Origin: Litoditis marina
Taxonomy: Eukaryota > Nematoda > Chromadorea > Rhabditida > Rhabditidae
Length of the DNA: 64,000 nt
Reading direction: 5' to 3'
Assembly (NCBI GenBank): GCA_964036275.1
Contig: OZ038439.1
Coordinates: forward strand, 4,826,412 to 4,890,411
A program made the position numbers and the translations under genes. The notes beneath the pieces are model-generated. The model was not told the DNA's origin. It searched no databases and saw only the letters and a program-made list of their open reading frames with translations. Below are positions 50,921 to 62,803 of this stretch, one piece after another; the stretch's first letter is position 1, and each line of letters starts with the position of its first letter.

Positions 50921-51482
50921 AAGGAAAGAGAGAAGAGAAGAAACAGAGTTCGACAGTACGAAAGTTATAAAAAGTTTGATGCTAAAATAGCAGGTAACTT
51001 ATAAAGGAGTAGGAAGAACAGTTGAAATAATAAAAAGGTTAATGAGAATAGAATGTCTAATAATTACTTTGTCGATCAATCAATGGTTGTAAATCATGGA
51101 TGTCTAATAGGTTAGATGGTGTAGAATGCGCTATTTTCCCATTGGCAATCCAGAGCGACCATCACACTTCAGGTGGCATTTTTTGGTGTTAGAAGTTTAC
51201 AAATTGTGCGAAAACTAATAAACTACTTTGTAACGTAATTCATTGTTCCACTGATAACTTTAGTAATGATCTTAGACTATCTTAGACTACAAAATATACT
51301 TGTTGGTACTTTTTTTGTAAACAATCGTATCTGAATGCGTTTCAAATTCTTAATTTCACGTTTAAAAGCCAGAAAATAAAGTCTTGGAATAAGTGCGGAA
51401 ATCAAAGCAATCATGCTCTATTTTCTTTTTCATTTCAACAGAAATCGCGTACATTTAGCTCACTTTTGGAAGATTAAAGAAG

Positions 51483-51592
51483 GACGATTATGTGGTCCAA
51501 TGCCAACGCTTCAGTCCTTTAAACTGCAATACATTTTTCAATTGCAGTTTAAAGGACCGTCGCCACGGGATTGGTCCACATAATCGTCCTAC
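51483..51592. mobile_element. Hairpin MITE, ~110 bp
   Basis: AGGACGATTATGTGGTCCAAT and its complement ATTGGTCCACATAATCGTCC form the ends. CAGTCCTTTAAACTGCAAT and AATTGCAGTTTAAAGGACC form an inner stem around a nine-base loop. Confidence 0.8.
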
Positions 51593-52964
51593 TTTAAGTT
51601 GGATTTGAGACGACTTTCGATTGTTAAACTTGACGACTTTGCGATCGCTTTCCAGCTCAACTCTATTTCATTTTGACAACTTCAATAATAATCAATGAAT
51701 CGTGAGATGTCATTTTTCACTGCAAAAGTGTACATTTCGTTTTCACGTTTCCGATTCCGAGCGCTTGACGGGAGTGAAAAGCAAGTCAAAGTTTCCCCCA
51801 AAAAGGAAAAAGGAAGTTGTAGGGTTGTAGCAAGAATTATTTGGTATGTACTATGTACGCCCGAGTTTTTCCATAGTTCCCGCTGTTTTTGCTCATTGAC
51901 CCCCATTTGTGTACTAATTGTGCGATAAATCCCGTTTGATGGTAGATTTGATGCTGTTTCGGAGTAATAAAAGACGATAAATGACACGGGTCCCAGTACG
52001 AAAATACACAACACTTGTTCGCAATGGGTTACGGTAGTTTCGGTTAAAGGCGGACGGAAGGGCGAGGGGTTTCTGGTAACAATTACAAACAAAAGTGTCG
52101 TGATGGGATTGCTCCAAAAACTTAGTTAAAGTTTTTCTCCGAAATAGTTCACAAACTACAACTCATGATCACCACCTAAGTTGGTCGGCAGCTCGTGCTT
52201 GTAGACAGAGGAGGTCTATGTCGCCGCTCATTTCCAACACATTCTCATTTGTGTGTTAGAGTAACCTTTGTTTCATCGCGCGGACTAAGTTCTACATGAA
52301 AAGGAAGCTAGTGAAACTTTTGAAATTGCAAGACTCCAGTTGACACTCAAAACTTTGGACTGGAACACATGTGACATGAGAGCAACACTTATACAGCATC
52401 CTATCGTATGGTATGCATACATTTTCTCAAGTTCTTCCTCTGTCTTTTTGTTGAAACTACTTGGCGTCGAAGGTTGAGGGAAGGGAGTTCAAACTACAAA
52501 TCTCTCGCCACTATACTTCTATGGCGGCGCGAGCCCGAGAAGTTTTCTGGTGCGCGGCTGGCGATTGCGTCACTAGAAGATGGTCTCTCTCGATTAGAGG
52601 AGGATTATGATTCTATGGACCGCCAAGGACGAGGGGTGGCGGTGCCTTTAAAGAGGTCCTTAAAGGAGACCGGATAGAAGGACGGGACCGGTCACTCGGA
52701 AACGAAGTTGGTTTTGGCGGATTATTGGGGGTAATTGGGTGGAAAGATACAGTAATCTACTGTATAATAGCCACTTTATTACCATAAAAAAGAAAATCAT
52801 ACTACGGTGTTGCGGTTTTCTGCTGTGTTGACTATATTGGTCCTGCTTTAGAGAAACTGGGATAAAAAGGACGGACATAAATTTGTTTTGGCGGATACTT
52901 ATAGGAGTAATAAAGTCGGAAGTAAGAAACAAAAGTACTCTCCACAGGGAAAGGTCGTCGCCCA

Positions 52965-53095
52965 TGGCATGCCTGAATTTTGCCCGCGGCATGCCTGCCC
53001 GACCATGGCGGGCAATGCCTAGTCAATGCCCAGACATAAATTGCCCGAATTGTTCAGGCATGCCTGTCTTTTGCCCATGGCATGCCCAACGGGTG
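52965..53095. repeat. GGCATGCC-rich repeat
   Basis: Repeated GCCCATGGCATGCC-type words (self-complementary GGCATGCC). A related patch lies at 57550-57595. Confidence 0.65.
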
Positions 53096-54844
53096 CAAAT
53101 TAGTTCTGGGGACCCGTAATAGCTTCTTTATTAAAATTACATAGTAATAATTGTTCAACTCGATAAGACATTTTGTTCAAAATAATTTTTTTGACAATTT
53201 CACAAAAATAATAAAATTTTATCATTTTTGCAAATATAGAGAACAAGCATGATACATAGTATGATACGATACATGATACATGAATCGAAAATGAGAATTT
53301 CAGAAACATACAATACACTTACTTAAATAGGGAGAAAGCTACAAACATATTTTACGAGTTTGTAAGTAGGCAGGAACATATAACTGTACAGAGAAAAAGT
53401 CAAAAACATTCAGGCACAATCTAGGTACGGTAAATCAAATATGAAAAAAGTACAACATACACTAAGGGTAATCATAAATTTGGTATATGACTATCAAATA
53501 GAGCTCCACTAGTAACTGGTTAACACAGGAATTTTCAGGCCAAAAACATAGTAACTGGTCAGGAAGATGAGGAAAAGGTACTATCACGGAGCAGAGTTAG
53601 CTCGCCGAGTATCACGAAAAACTCAAAACATATAGAGAGTTCTAATGAAAAGTCCTACAAAGAAACCTCTCGTTATTTTCTCAGCTATGAGGTCGAAAAG
53701 CTTAAAACTAAATATCATTCTCCTAACTACTAACTGCAACCCCATATCGCCGGTTTATTGAGATAGCTTTTATCAATTATGTATTTTCTGCTTTTCTCAG
53801 ACAGTTCTTGACTTACTCGGCAAAGGGATGAGCAGAGTTTGTCACAAAATAATAATGAACAACAGTACCGCAAACGCAAGTGTTGTTGTGTCATCGTAAT
53901 ATATAATCCTTGTTCAAATCGAATGTTCATAGAAGATCCTTTGCTTCGAGACAAAACTGTGTATCTGTAAACATCGATGATATATATATATAGAATATAC
54001 AGTCTAAAGAAACTGAGCTTAGTGAGTAACTTGCAACTTCCCAATTACACTCCGTGTTCGGCCTAGTCTTACTGTCTGCACAGCCACTATCACAAACTGT
54101 AATTGCCTACAAGGAGCAATTAGTGAGACAACCTTCTGGGTCCGTGTAGACAGTTATAAACCCCGCCACCCCGATCAGTAGTGTATCAGCTAGTTAGGTG
54201 GCGAGTGGTGACGGTCACATGTATTCCTAATACACTACCAAGGCCCTTAATGGAGCGCGATATTTCTAAAATAGTAAGAGACCCTTGGCGGTGTGTGCAT
54301 TCCTTATGACAATAGGTTCAAAGATATTAGGAATAACTACAGGAGAACAGGGAGCTTGAGAATGATTTAAATTATGAGGCAGATAGGTGAATCATAAGAT
54401 TACTTCTGATTTCCTGCAGAGAAGACCATAATTCATACGAATCGTGTGATAGATCATACCAATAATTTCAAACTATTTTCAGGGATCGCTAATGAGAAAA
54501 CTTCACCCACAATTATAGAGGAATACTAAAGAGACCGATATACTAAAATACGGCTATGCTTCTGCTTTGGGAATCAAAAACCGAAATTTCACACCCTTCC
54601 CTTATACTGCTTCATATAATTAAAACTCTGGGAGGCATAGATACAATACCTAGGTTAAGCCTAACTCACCGAGGGGGGATATTACTCGCTAAATTAACTC
54701 CAGAAATACGCACGTTTTCTTTACAAGTGATGCCAACGTCAAAAAGTGTGAATGCGGCTATATACACTGAATTTGAGCAGATATGGAAACAATAATTACT
54801 GACGCTGACAACTAAACAAACCAGAAACTGGTTGTACAAGCGAA

Positions 54845-57420
54845 TTAAGGTAGAATCTTACCTTCTAGAGTCCTATGAAATCCATTGACCCATCCTGCTC
54901 CTGATTCAGCAAAAGAATCACCGCAGCGTACTATAAACAATGATATCCTGGCGAGCTGGCGATGGCGACACGAACTGAAAAGATGGAAATTACATGAAAC
55001 CGCGCATAGAAACATGCTAGACGTCACAAAAGTGACATTAAAACATTAAATAGTGATACTTAACTTGTGAGAAAGAGTATCAGTTCGATAAGTACAGGTT
55101 ACAGGAAAAACATATAAAAAGATGAAGAACGTATACAGCGGCCATGCGTGACCGAGCGACCGGAACTAATAAACGTCTAATTGCGGTCAGTTTGGTAAAC
55201 TACTACTCCAAACATCGTCTGTCCAGCTATAAGGCCTAATAATACAATTGTTCTAACTCAATTTTAGCATGCTAAAGCCCTTACGACAACAAGCTGAAAA
55301 ATTAGAGAGCCGGTTTTGAGAAAACCAATATAAATACCTAATTTCATAGCAAAACGAAAGACATCTTCAACATCGAATGAAACCCTACCTCCTATGAATC
55401 CATGCAATCCATTGACCAGTCATTATGACTTGACACGAAGCAGATGAGAACTGCGTACACTGGTCACATGATCTAGAAATGTCACATCTCACATTTAAAT
55501 CACACTTGACACTGTAACATTTAAATGAAACTAACAAGTAAAAAATATATTAAAAAGGTTATTTGTTATTTTGAACCAAACAGCATCTGTCGTATCTCAT
55601 ATATGTATTACCGATTAGTAGTAAGTAGAATGGCATTTATAACTCACAAACTCAAAAAATGAAGCTAAAAACGAGATTTTCACTATTTCCGCCTCCCTTC
55701 ACTTCGATTACAGAACTTGAGTGTTAATAACCAAATCATACAACGTGTATCCCCGCTAAATCTGAACAGTTTCCCAATGGACGCCAACTGAACGATTACC
55801 ATTTCAAAGAAAACTGAATTCAAAGAAAGTTTCAAATTTACTTACTAATTTCAAAGATAAGGAAATAAAGTGTCACATACCAATAAACATTGCAAAAACG
55901 GTTGACACATAGACTTGCAAATAACCAGCGTTAATCAAAACATAGCAAATGACGGCCTACCTACCATGGAGTCCATCGACCAGTCGCCATGACATCATAA
56001 GGATAATATCCATTCTCACTGGACCACTGGAGATAAAAAAACCCGAAGCTGTAGCAGATGCATCCACGCTCCGGCAATATGACCTATAAACATGATTGAA
56101 TTACACTACAGCAAAAACGAAATCATGTGAAATTTAGTGTTAAACCCCAAATACCAAACAGCATCTGTTGTTATCTTATATATTTTTAACCCATTGGGCG
56201 TACTTGGGCAAAATTCAAATGACGTTCCCCAGACTACCTCGTCATTTGTACTGGTAATATATTAGTCTGGGTAAAACAGAATAACCTGCACTACATAAGC
56301 AATAACCGAAAAAGTGAATTTCGGTTTAAAAATTTACAAAATATGGTCACAGGTTCACAGAAATACATTAAAGATTAGGAGTTTTGGTTGGGCTGAGTGA
56401 TCAGATCCATCCATACACCAGTAAGATCTGACTAAACTATAATTCGTTTTCAGATGTAAACAAGTGACAATCTAGAGTTTTTCATCGAAAGTAGACCGAT
56501 TTTCATCTTTTCGGCTGAAAAGTAGTCCGTTTTTCGAAATTTTCTGACTATTCGGATAACCTTGCTGGTATGGTGTATGCATCCCAGAGACAAACGCCAG
56601 TCGAATTTGCAGAATAATCACAAAAGTTATGGAAATGGGCTACTTTTTCGTTAATATTGTGATAATTAGCTCATTTTTGTTGCAAACCAATGCATTTTGA
56701 CGAGTTCCAATCGAAAACGGTTCGTTTGTTGGAATGGTCTCAGTTTACTCGTTACATGAGCTAGCGAAACAAAAAGTGAATAAAAGCCCTACCTCCTATG
56801 AAATCCATTGAACCAGTCATCGTGACCCATGAGAACCTGAGAACCATTCTTCCTAGAGCTACGAACACCTTATAGCAGCGTGCTCGCACTGTTGACAGGA
56901 TCTATAAATGTAACATTAAGATCAAACCATCAAACTAAAGCAAAACGCAATGAGCAACCATATATATAAACAAGAGTGAAATGCTAGTTCGATAGTTGTG
57001 GACCACACAGAATCTGTCGATATCTTATGTCTGTATTCACCCATCAGTAGAATATCTACGAAATGTTCTTTTCCTTTTGACGGAGAAAACTGTATACAAC
57101 TGCTGTAAATAGTTTAATTTTAAATTGAGGCAATCACGCCGACGCCGTTACCGTTTGCCGGCTACTTCCGGACTGTGTCACCTCTTTGAAAATACACTTT
57201 CAGTCGAGATTAACTGTTATTTTATTCCCTTAACTATGTCATAGGAAATAATTTAGGCTAAGCGACATTTTAGGAAACAATGGCTTTGCTAATCCGAAAA
57301 CTTAAAAAAATAAAGCTATAAACAACGATAGTTGTAATATTCCCGCTTTCGTTCACTGCGATAACAGAAATTTACTGTAAACAACCGAATCACACAAAAA
57401 CACGGACATGAATTGAAGAA
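54845..57420 (-). repeat. Long-unit tandem array with exon-like cassettes
   Basis: Four diverged units (~500-850 bp). On the minus strand each has an acceptor-like TATAG/CTAG/TTTCAG, a ~100-bp block containing an ATG in or near ATGACTGGTCAATGGATT, and a GTAG/GTAAG donor, at about 54860-54975, 55385-55485, 55965-56090 and 56790-56905. Shared flanks include AAACAGCATCTGT and ACCTCCTATGAAATCCATTG. They could be duplicated 5' exons of unc-62 or noncoding repeats; no long frame spans them. Confidence 0.5.
56416..56575. mobile_element. MITE family C copy 1
   Basis: CACCAGTAAGATCTGACTAA at one end and TTGCTGGTATGGTG at the other. The interior AAAGTAGACCGATTTTCATC and GAAAAGTAGTCCG is shared with the copies at 61139 and 61999. 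Confidence 0.7.
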
Positions 57421-58009
57421 AATATGAATATAAACAAAATTTACGGAGGGAAATTAGATGACGCCGCTTTTCCAACGCGTTCGCCTAACAACGCGAATAG
57501 CTCCTGTAAACACCATACAGCCGTAATTTGGCGCGTTTGAAAAATTTCGCCCATGGCATGCCGGCCCTTTCCCGGCATGCCCTAGGCAGCGATGTCTCCG
57601 AGCAGGCAATTCGGTCATTGACAACGCAGAGTCATTCGGTGTTGTTGTTTTGTGCTGTGTTCTGTATTGCGTGCTTTACTTCATAATTAGGTATTAATGA
57701 CTATTTCTGCACTACTAATGCTTTAGTCAACTTACTTTGCGTATCTATTAGTAATCGTAGGAGTTATGAAATTTTCATGCTGGTATTTTGTCATTTTAGA
57801 TAAGTGAACTAGTAATCTTTATAAAACAGTTTACAAAGAAAGGATATAATTGACTGTATCCCCTGCACTGGCTTTGTCTGTGAAGCTGTCAGAATAATTC
57901 AAATATTGGCTTTTCGCGCGCGCGCAAACTACCGTATGACAATAAACAGAGAAATGAGTGACACGGATTAACACCAGCCGGCCATATGAGGAAAACGGAA
58001 GGAAATGTG

Positions 58010-58490
58010 GACGCGAGGGGGGGGGGGGTATAGTCGTCGACATTCTTAGGTGGACTTCTACAGTAAGACATCCTGAAAATAATCCTGATTTTTTCTACGT
58101 AGATTTCTACAGTAACCCAGCCTGAAGTTTATAGTTCTGGCTATTCCTACATCTACTCCTACAGTAATACCTCCTGAAGATATAGTTCTTGTCATTCCTA
58201 TGTGAACTCCTACAGTAATCCTACAGTCCTACAGTATTAAGTTTATAGCCTCCTTCTTTTACATGTGGACGTCTTACAGTAAGACATCCTGAAGATAGTC
58301 TTCGCCATTCCTATATAAATTTTTACAGTGTGACAATGTGAAGCTCATGGTTTCTGTACTTTCTACGTCGATTTCTACAGTAAGATAAGCTGACGATATA
58401 GTCCTCGCCGTTTTCGCGTGGACTCATACAGTATGAAACTTCAAAGATAGTCTTCGCCATTCCTATTGCACTCCGAAGACCATGTAATAC
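58010..58490. repeat. ~60-bp minisatellite
   Basis: About seven diverged units built on CTACAGTAAGACATCCTGAAG, ATAGTCTTCGCCATTCCTA and TGTGGACT. The start includes a G12 run (58018-58028). A similar word occurs at 13613-13640. Confidence 0.8.
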
Positions 58491-59267
58491 GCAGTGTAGA
58501 CGTTTTCATGATTAGTTAGCAATTCAGTAATTTATTAACGGAAGTTTTTCGGCCAGCGTCAATAAATTTCATTCGAAAGTTGCTTTGAGAACTCTTTCAC
58601 GTGTTAACAATCCAGGGCATGGTTCAGCTTCCTACTGTAAGTTTCCAAACGTAAAAAATAAAGACTATGAATCATATTTTCACCGAATTCCCATTTTACA
58701 ATATTGATTTCAAGTAACATTGAAAGAAACATTTTCCTCTCAACAATTCATTCCGCACGTTAATACACGTCAAAAAGGGTACGACAAACATAGAGTACAA
58801 ATCTCGATGAATATGCAAAAATATATTTAAACTACCTATTCTCAATAACCTAAAACAACAGCAAAACACAAAGATAAACGCCAAGCTCTCCTAAAACACT
58901 CAAAATGCACTAAAACACGAGTTACGCTAAATTGCTCACGTAAAAACGTGAAATAACATGTTGATCTATAAGTAGAGCTACCGTTCATGAGAATTTATAT
59001 CATAAAAATAAAACTACCACCACCACTAGGTATTACTATTTCAAAAATGATAAAATTAGCTGCACCGAATCAAATAGATTATGAACAATGACCAAAATAG
59101 GAAAACTCCAAATTACCTGGAAAGACGTAAACCTAAAAGAAACGTGAAATATACATTAGAATACAAAAAATTCATTTGGACACAATTAGGACAAAAAGTG
59201 ACAAAAATAACTGCTACAATAGACATAACATATCGAATTTCCAGCATATTTCTTGGATTCCAAGTGG

Positions 59268-60062
59268 TTATTTGGACGATTGGGCAGCGGCCTTTCGCTT
59301 GCGATAGTCGTCCAAGGAAACCATCCTGACATGGAGAATATATGAGAATGGTTGGTAGGTCACGGTTTTACACGTGTCTAGAACACGTGATTGAACAAAG
59401 ACAGGGTTAAAGATAAAAACAGTGATTTTCTCGCTGGTAAAAATTATAATTCTCGACTAATCGTAATCCACACAACAAGCTTCGCCGGTACTTTCATTTT
59501 TCTCCAGGGCGGCTGTACCTTGGACTGGCTTCACTATGGAGATTAAAAATCAATACAAAACAAGAAAAGTTCGCAAGTCATATATGCAAATCTGCCCAAT
59601 TGGAGTAAAATTTAGATGGTTTGTTTTATGCGAGACAGTAGTTATTTAGGAATGAGAGTCACCGAGCCAAAACATAAACGTGGCATTGAGAAAAGTTACA
59701 TTTCTATGTACACCCTAAATTGTTGTTTTCACTCCCTAATCTTGTTGGTAAACAAATACCCCTTGTTCATCAAAGTTGTTGGTAAACAACAAACAAATAA
59801 ACATCCCTCCACCTTCGACTCGATTCAATCTTCCCAGAAATGCTTACTATGCGATTGATCGAGGAAGTTTCTTTCTTATTATATAACGAATTTCATAGAA
59901 AATGTTCCCATTCTCAAGATTTTTACGAAAATAAACAAAATATAATGAACAAAAAACAAATAAAACCGACCTCCGACTGTCGTTTTGCGGGTTGGAAGAG
60001 GACGAGACTGTGGGCATATCGACGTCATGACGAACGTCCGATCCACGGGAGAGGGAGCCTGG

Positions 60063-60136
<74 letters not shown>

Positions 60137-62803
60137 AGATGGGTGGAGAGAGCAGCACAAAAGTGGACCGACGAAGAGATATAAGGATAGGAGGGGGGGG
60201 GGGGGGGGGGGGGGGGATAGAGAGAGAGGGAGAGAGAAGGCCGAAACTACAACTCACCCAGATCAATGTCTATATCGATTTTTCCCAGTCCACTGTGTAG
60301 ATCAAACAGATCGTTGGCCGACTTCGAGAGATGCATTCCACCTGGAATTCGTGTATTATTCAAACATAGTTCGCTCGTATAGTATACTCTGAATCCCCAA
60401 TGCTACGCTATTCTATGCTCTCAGTTCGTTGAGCCGACCTTGGGAAAATGTAAGCTTCGAGTATCACTCTTAACTTTAAAAAATATCTGTTTTGTATTAG
60501 CAACCCTATTCTGAGCATTGATCGAATTACCAAAGCAGTTCGGACGTACCATAGTCTTCAGTCAATACGTGTCTACTAACATACATAGGTGAAAAGTCAC
60601 GGGCCGATTCGGCCCGAGTCGGGTCATTTCGGGGGAAAATGTTGGGCCGAAAAGGCACCTTTTCGGCCCGACGATTTTTTGGCCGATATGACCCGACTCG
60701 GGCCGAATCGGCCCGTGACTTTTCACCTGAGTAGTTCCAGCTACATTCTACATTTAGACAAAGTTGGCTGTAGCAGAAATCTTTCAAAGCTCTTGTAGAA
60801 CCCTATTAACAACGCTATTCTTCATGCTGTACATTGACCGTACTTCAACTGCAGCTTGGCAAAATACCGTTCTAGCTACACGTACATCTGTACAGTTGTC
60901 TGAAAATTAAGAAAATGGCTTTCTTTCTCACCAATAAAGGTGTTCGGCCTAGTTGGCGAATTTTCACAAAATACAGTAGCGACGAAGAAGTGCAAACTCT
61001 TTTGTCTACGTTCAAGTAACTCCCTGTAATTTTACCTGCAGTTGACTTGGCTTCCGGTTTTCCTCCCTTCGGTGTAGCCAACGCAGTTCCCGTAGAAGAT
61101 GAGGCCACTGGCAGAAAACACGTTAATAAAATAAGCATACACCAGTAAGGTTCGACTAAGCTACGAAAAGTAGACCGTTTTCAGATGTAAACACGTGAAA
61201 TTTTTCATCAAAAGTAGACCTATTTTCATCTTTTCGGTTGAAAAGTAGTCTGTTTTGCGAATTTTTCTGACTATTCGGACAGCTTTACTGGTGTATCAAA
61301 ATAAGATCGTTCAGATTTAAGTGATTGATATTTGCGACACGCATTAGAATACAGAACCGTTGCTAGCTGTCCGTTTTTTCGTCGTTAAAAACCTGGTTTT
61401 TCGCTGCAAAATACCCCTCAAGAACGACACATCAGTAAGGACCGGTCGATGGGCTTTTTCACAGTGTCCTAGTATTATTCAAATGAGATAAGTTCAAAAA
61501 CCCAATGTATGAAGAAAAACGGGAGATTCGATGAAGTGGCCCCAAATTTGCTGACAAATAGAATGCACGTACCAGTAGGGTCCTGAGTGGCGGCTGCATC
61601 GGCAGCTGCACCAGCGGCCGCTTCCCTTCTACCGCGACCCGAGCCGACAATCTGGGAAATGGAAAGAGGATAGATTAAAACATATAATATTCCTAATATC
61701 TAATATTACTAATAATATTAATACATATAACATCTAATAATAACGCTTACTAAATACCAAGATCATTGTATATGGATATATCGTATACCCCGAAGGACCA
61801 TGAAAAAAGTGCCCGTTGCTTTAGAAACAAACTTTTCGTAACTTTGTTTAGGAAAAAAATTAATGTGTATCCATTGTTAAATATGCATTTCTGTGAACAC
61901 AGAGAAAAACATGAACCAACCTTCATTCGATCCTTCTTACGTGTGAAAGGATCGTCTCGATTGATCATGTCGAACTGGAAATATAAATGTATTCATATCC
62001 CAGTAAGGTTGTCCGAACAGTCAGAAAAATTCGAAAAACGGACTACTTTTTCAACGAAAATAAGAAAATCGGTCTACTTTTGATGGAAAAATCATAATTT
62101 TTAACGTTTTCAAATCTAAAACGGACTACTTTTTGTCGCTTAGTCGGACCTTACTGGTGTTTGATCATATCGCCTTTTACCTGTAGATTCTCTCCCAGAA
62201 ACTGTTCCTTCATCTTGTTTCTGTTTCTCTGATTGATCCACGTAATGGCGGAAATATCCGCCGAACGAGCCTTGTCCTGAAAAGACGGAAAAGTCACATG
62301 GGATGTGAGCTTCAATGTAGTCTGTGCGCGGGTTCAAACTACAACTTTGATTTAGTCACACTCGGCTATGTTCACACATCTCATTGAGAAGTTGAGATTC
62401 ACTGGCAAATAGCGCAAAATATCAGAAACCTTACAATTACAACAAAAATCATTGTATTTTACTACCAACATACACCGCCAGAGCCTCTCATAGAGGGGGG
62501 AGTCGCGAACAAATCCTTGTAAGAAGTAGGGGTCGCGAGCTGTTAACAAACGAATTTTTGACAAAATCAGCTATAATTCTACGGAATGTAGTTGAATGTC
62601 GCCGTTTTCGGGGGTCGCGACACGAGAAAATATAGAGGGGTCGCGAGAATTTTGCGGGAATGGGAATCCCTTGGCGGTGTATGTTACCAAATCAGATGAA
62701 ATCCCCCGCAACGTACCAGTCGATCGGCCTTCGAGTCCAATTCCTCGATTTCTCGTTGCAGTTGCCGGACTCGCTCCGTATTTCCCGTCTGTTCCGCCCA
62801 TTC
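59268..62803 (-). CDS. rtfo-1: RTF1 (Paf1 complex subunit), C-terminal part
   Basis: Eight exons: 62717-62803, 62181-62276, 61921-61974, 61573-61651, 61036-61107, 60254-60341, 59519-59533, 59268-59325. In-frame total is 549 nt, 182 residues and a stop; the gene is cut by the window edge (enters in phase 0). Recognition rests on the RTF1 tail: a coiled-coil-like segment (RQLQREIEELDSKADRL), ISAITWINQRNR, DPFTRKKDRM, an Ala/Gly-rich linker, SKSANDLFDLHSGLGKIDID and the final VSLDDYRKRK, matching human ISAISYINQRNR, DPFTRR, SASDLSEDLF and LEDYKKRR. RTF1 works in the nucleus on elongating RNA polymerase II. The 15-nt exon and the weak GA|GTTGTA donor before it are chosen because they alone keep the frame. 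Confidence 0.85.
60060..60240. repeat. AT, GA and poly-G microsatellite cluster
   Basis: TATATA (60064-60084), GAGAGA (60085-60130), a G run of about 26 (60191-60216), then GA again, ending beside an rtfo-1 donor. Confidence 0.95.
60588..60728. mobile_element. Near-perfect 140-bp palindrome in an rtfo-1 intron
   Basis: AGGTGAAAAGTCACGGGCCG opens it and its complement closes it. The arms continue through GATTCGGCCCGAGTCGGGTCA with few mismatches. Confidence 0.85.
61139..61293. mobile_element. MITE family C copy 2
   Basis: CACCAGTAAGGTTCGACTAAG to CAGCTTTACTGGTG, in an rtfo-1 intron. Confidence 0.75.
61999..62160. mobile_element. MITE family C copy 3, inverted
   Basis: CCCAGTAAGGTTGTCCGAAC to GTCGGACCTTACTGGTG, between rtfo-1 exons 61921-61974 and 62181-62276. 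It ends about 20 bp from the downstream donor. Confidence 0.75.

Larger units (their letters stand above)
42143..59267. other. 17-kb interval between rtfo-1 and unc-62
   Basis: No convincing coding exon on either strand. The listed MITEs, SINE pair, minisatellites and exon-like array account for about a third of it; the rest is AT-rich unique-looking DNA. Because unc-62 starts at its left edge, distal promoters or noncoding 5' exons of unc-62 are likely here. Confidence 0.5.

Noticed and set aside
52408..52677. 89-codon plus-strand frame (ending PLKRSLKETG)
   Set aside because: The second half looks protein-like, but there is no splice context or family; probably a repeat-derived frame.
59847..60266. 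139-codon minus-strand frame and plus-strand counterparts
   Set aside because: Cross the AT/GA/poly-G microsatellite cluster; artefacts.
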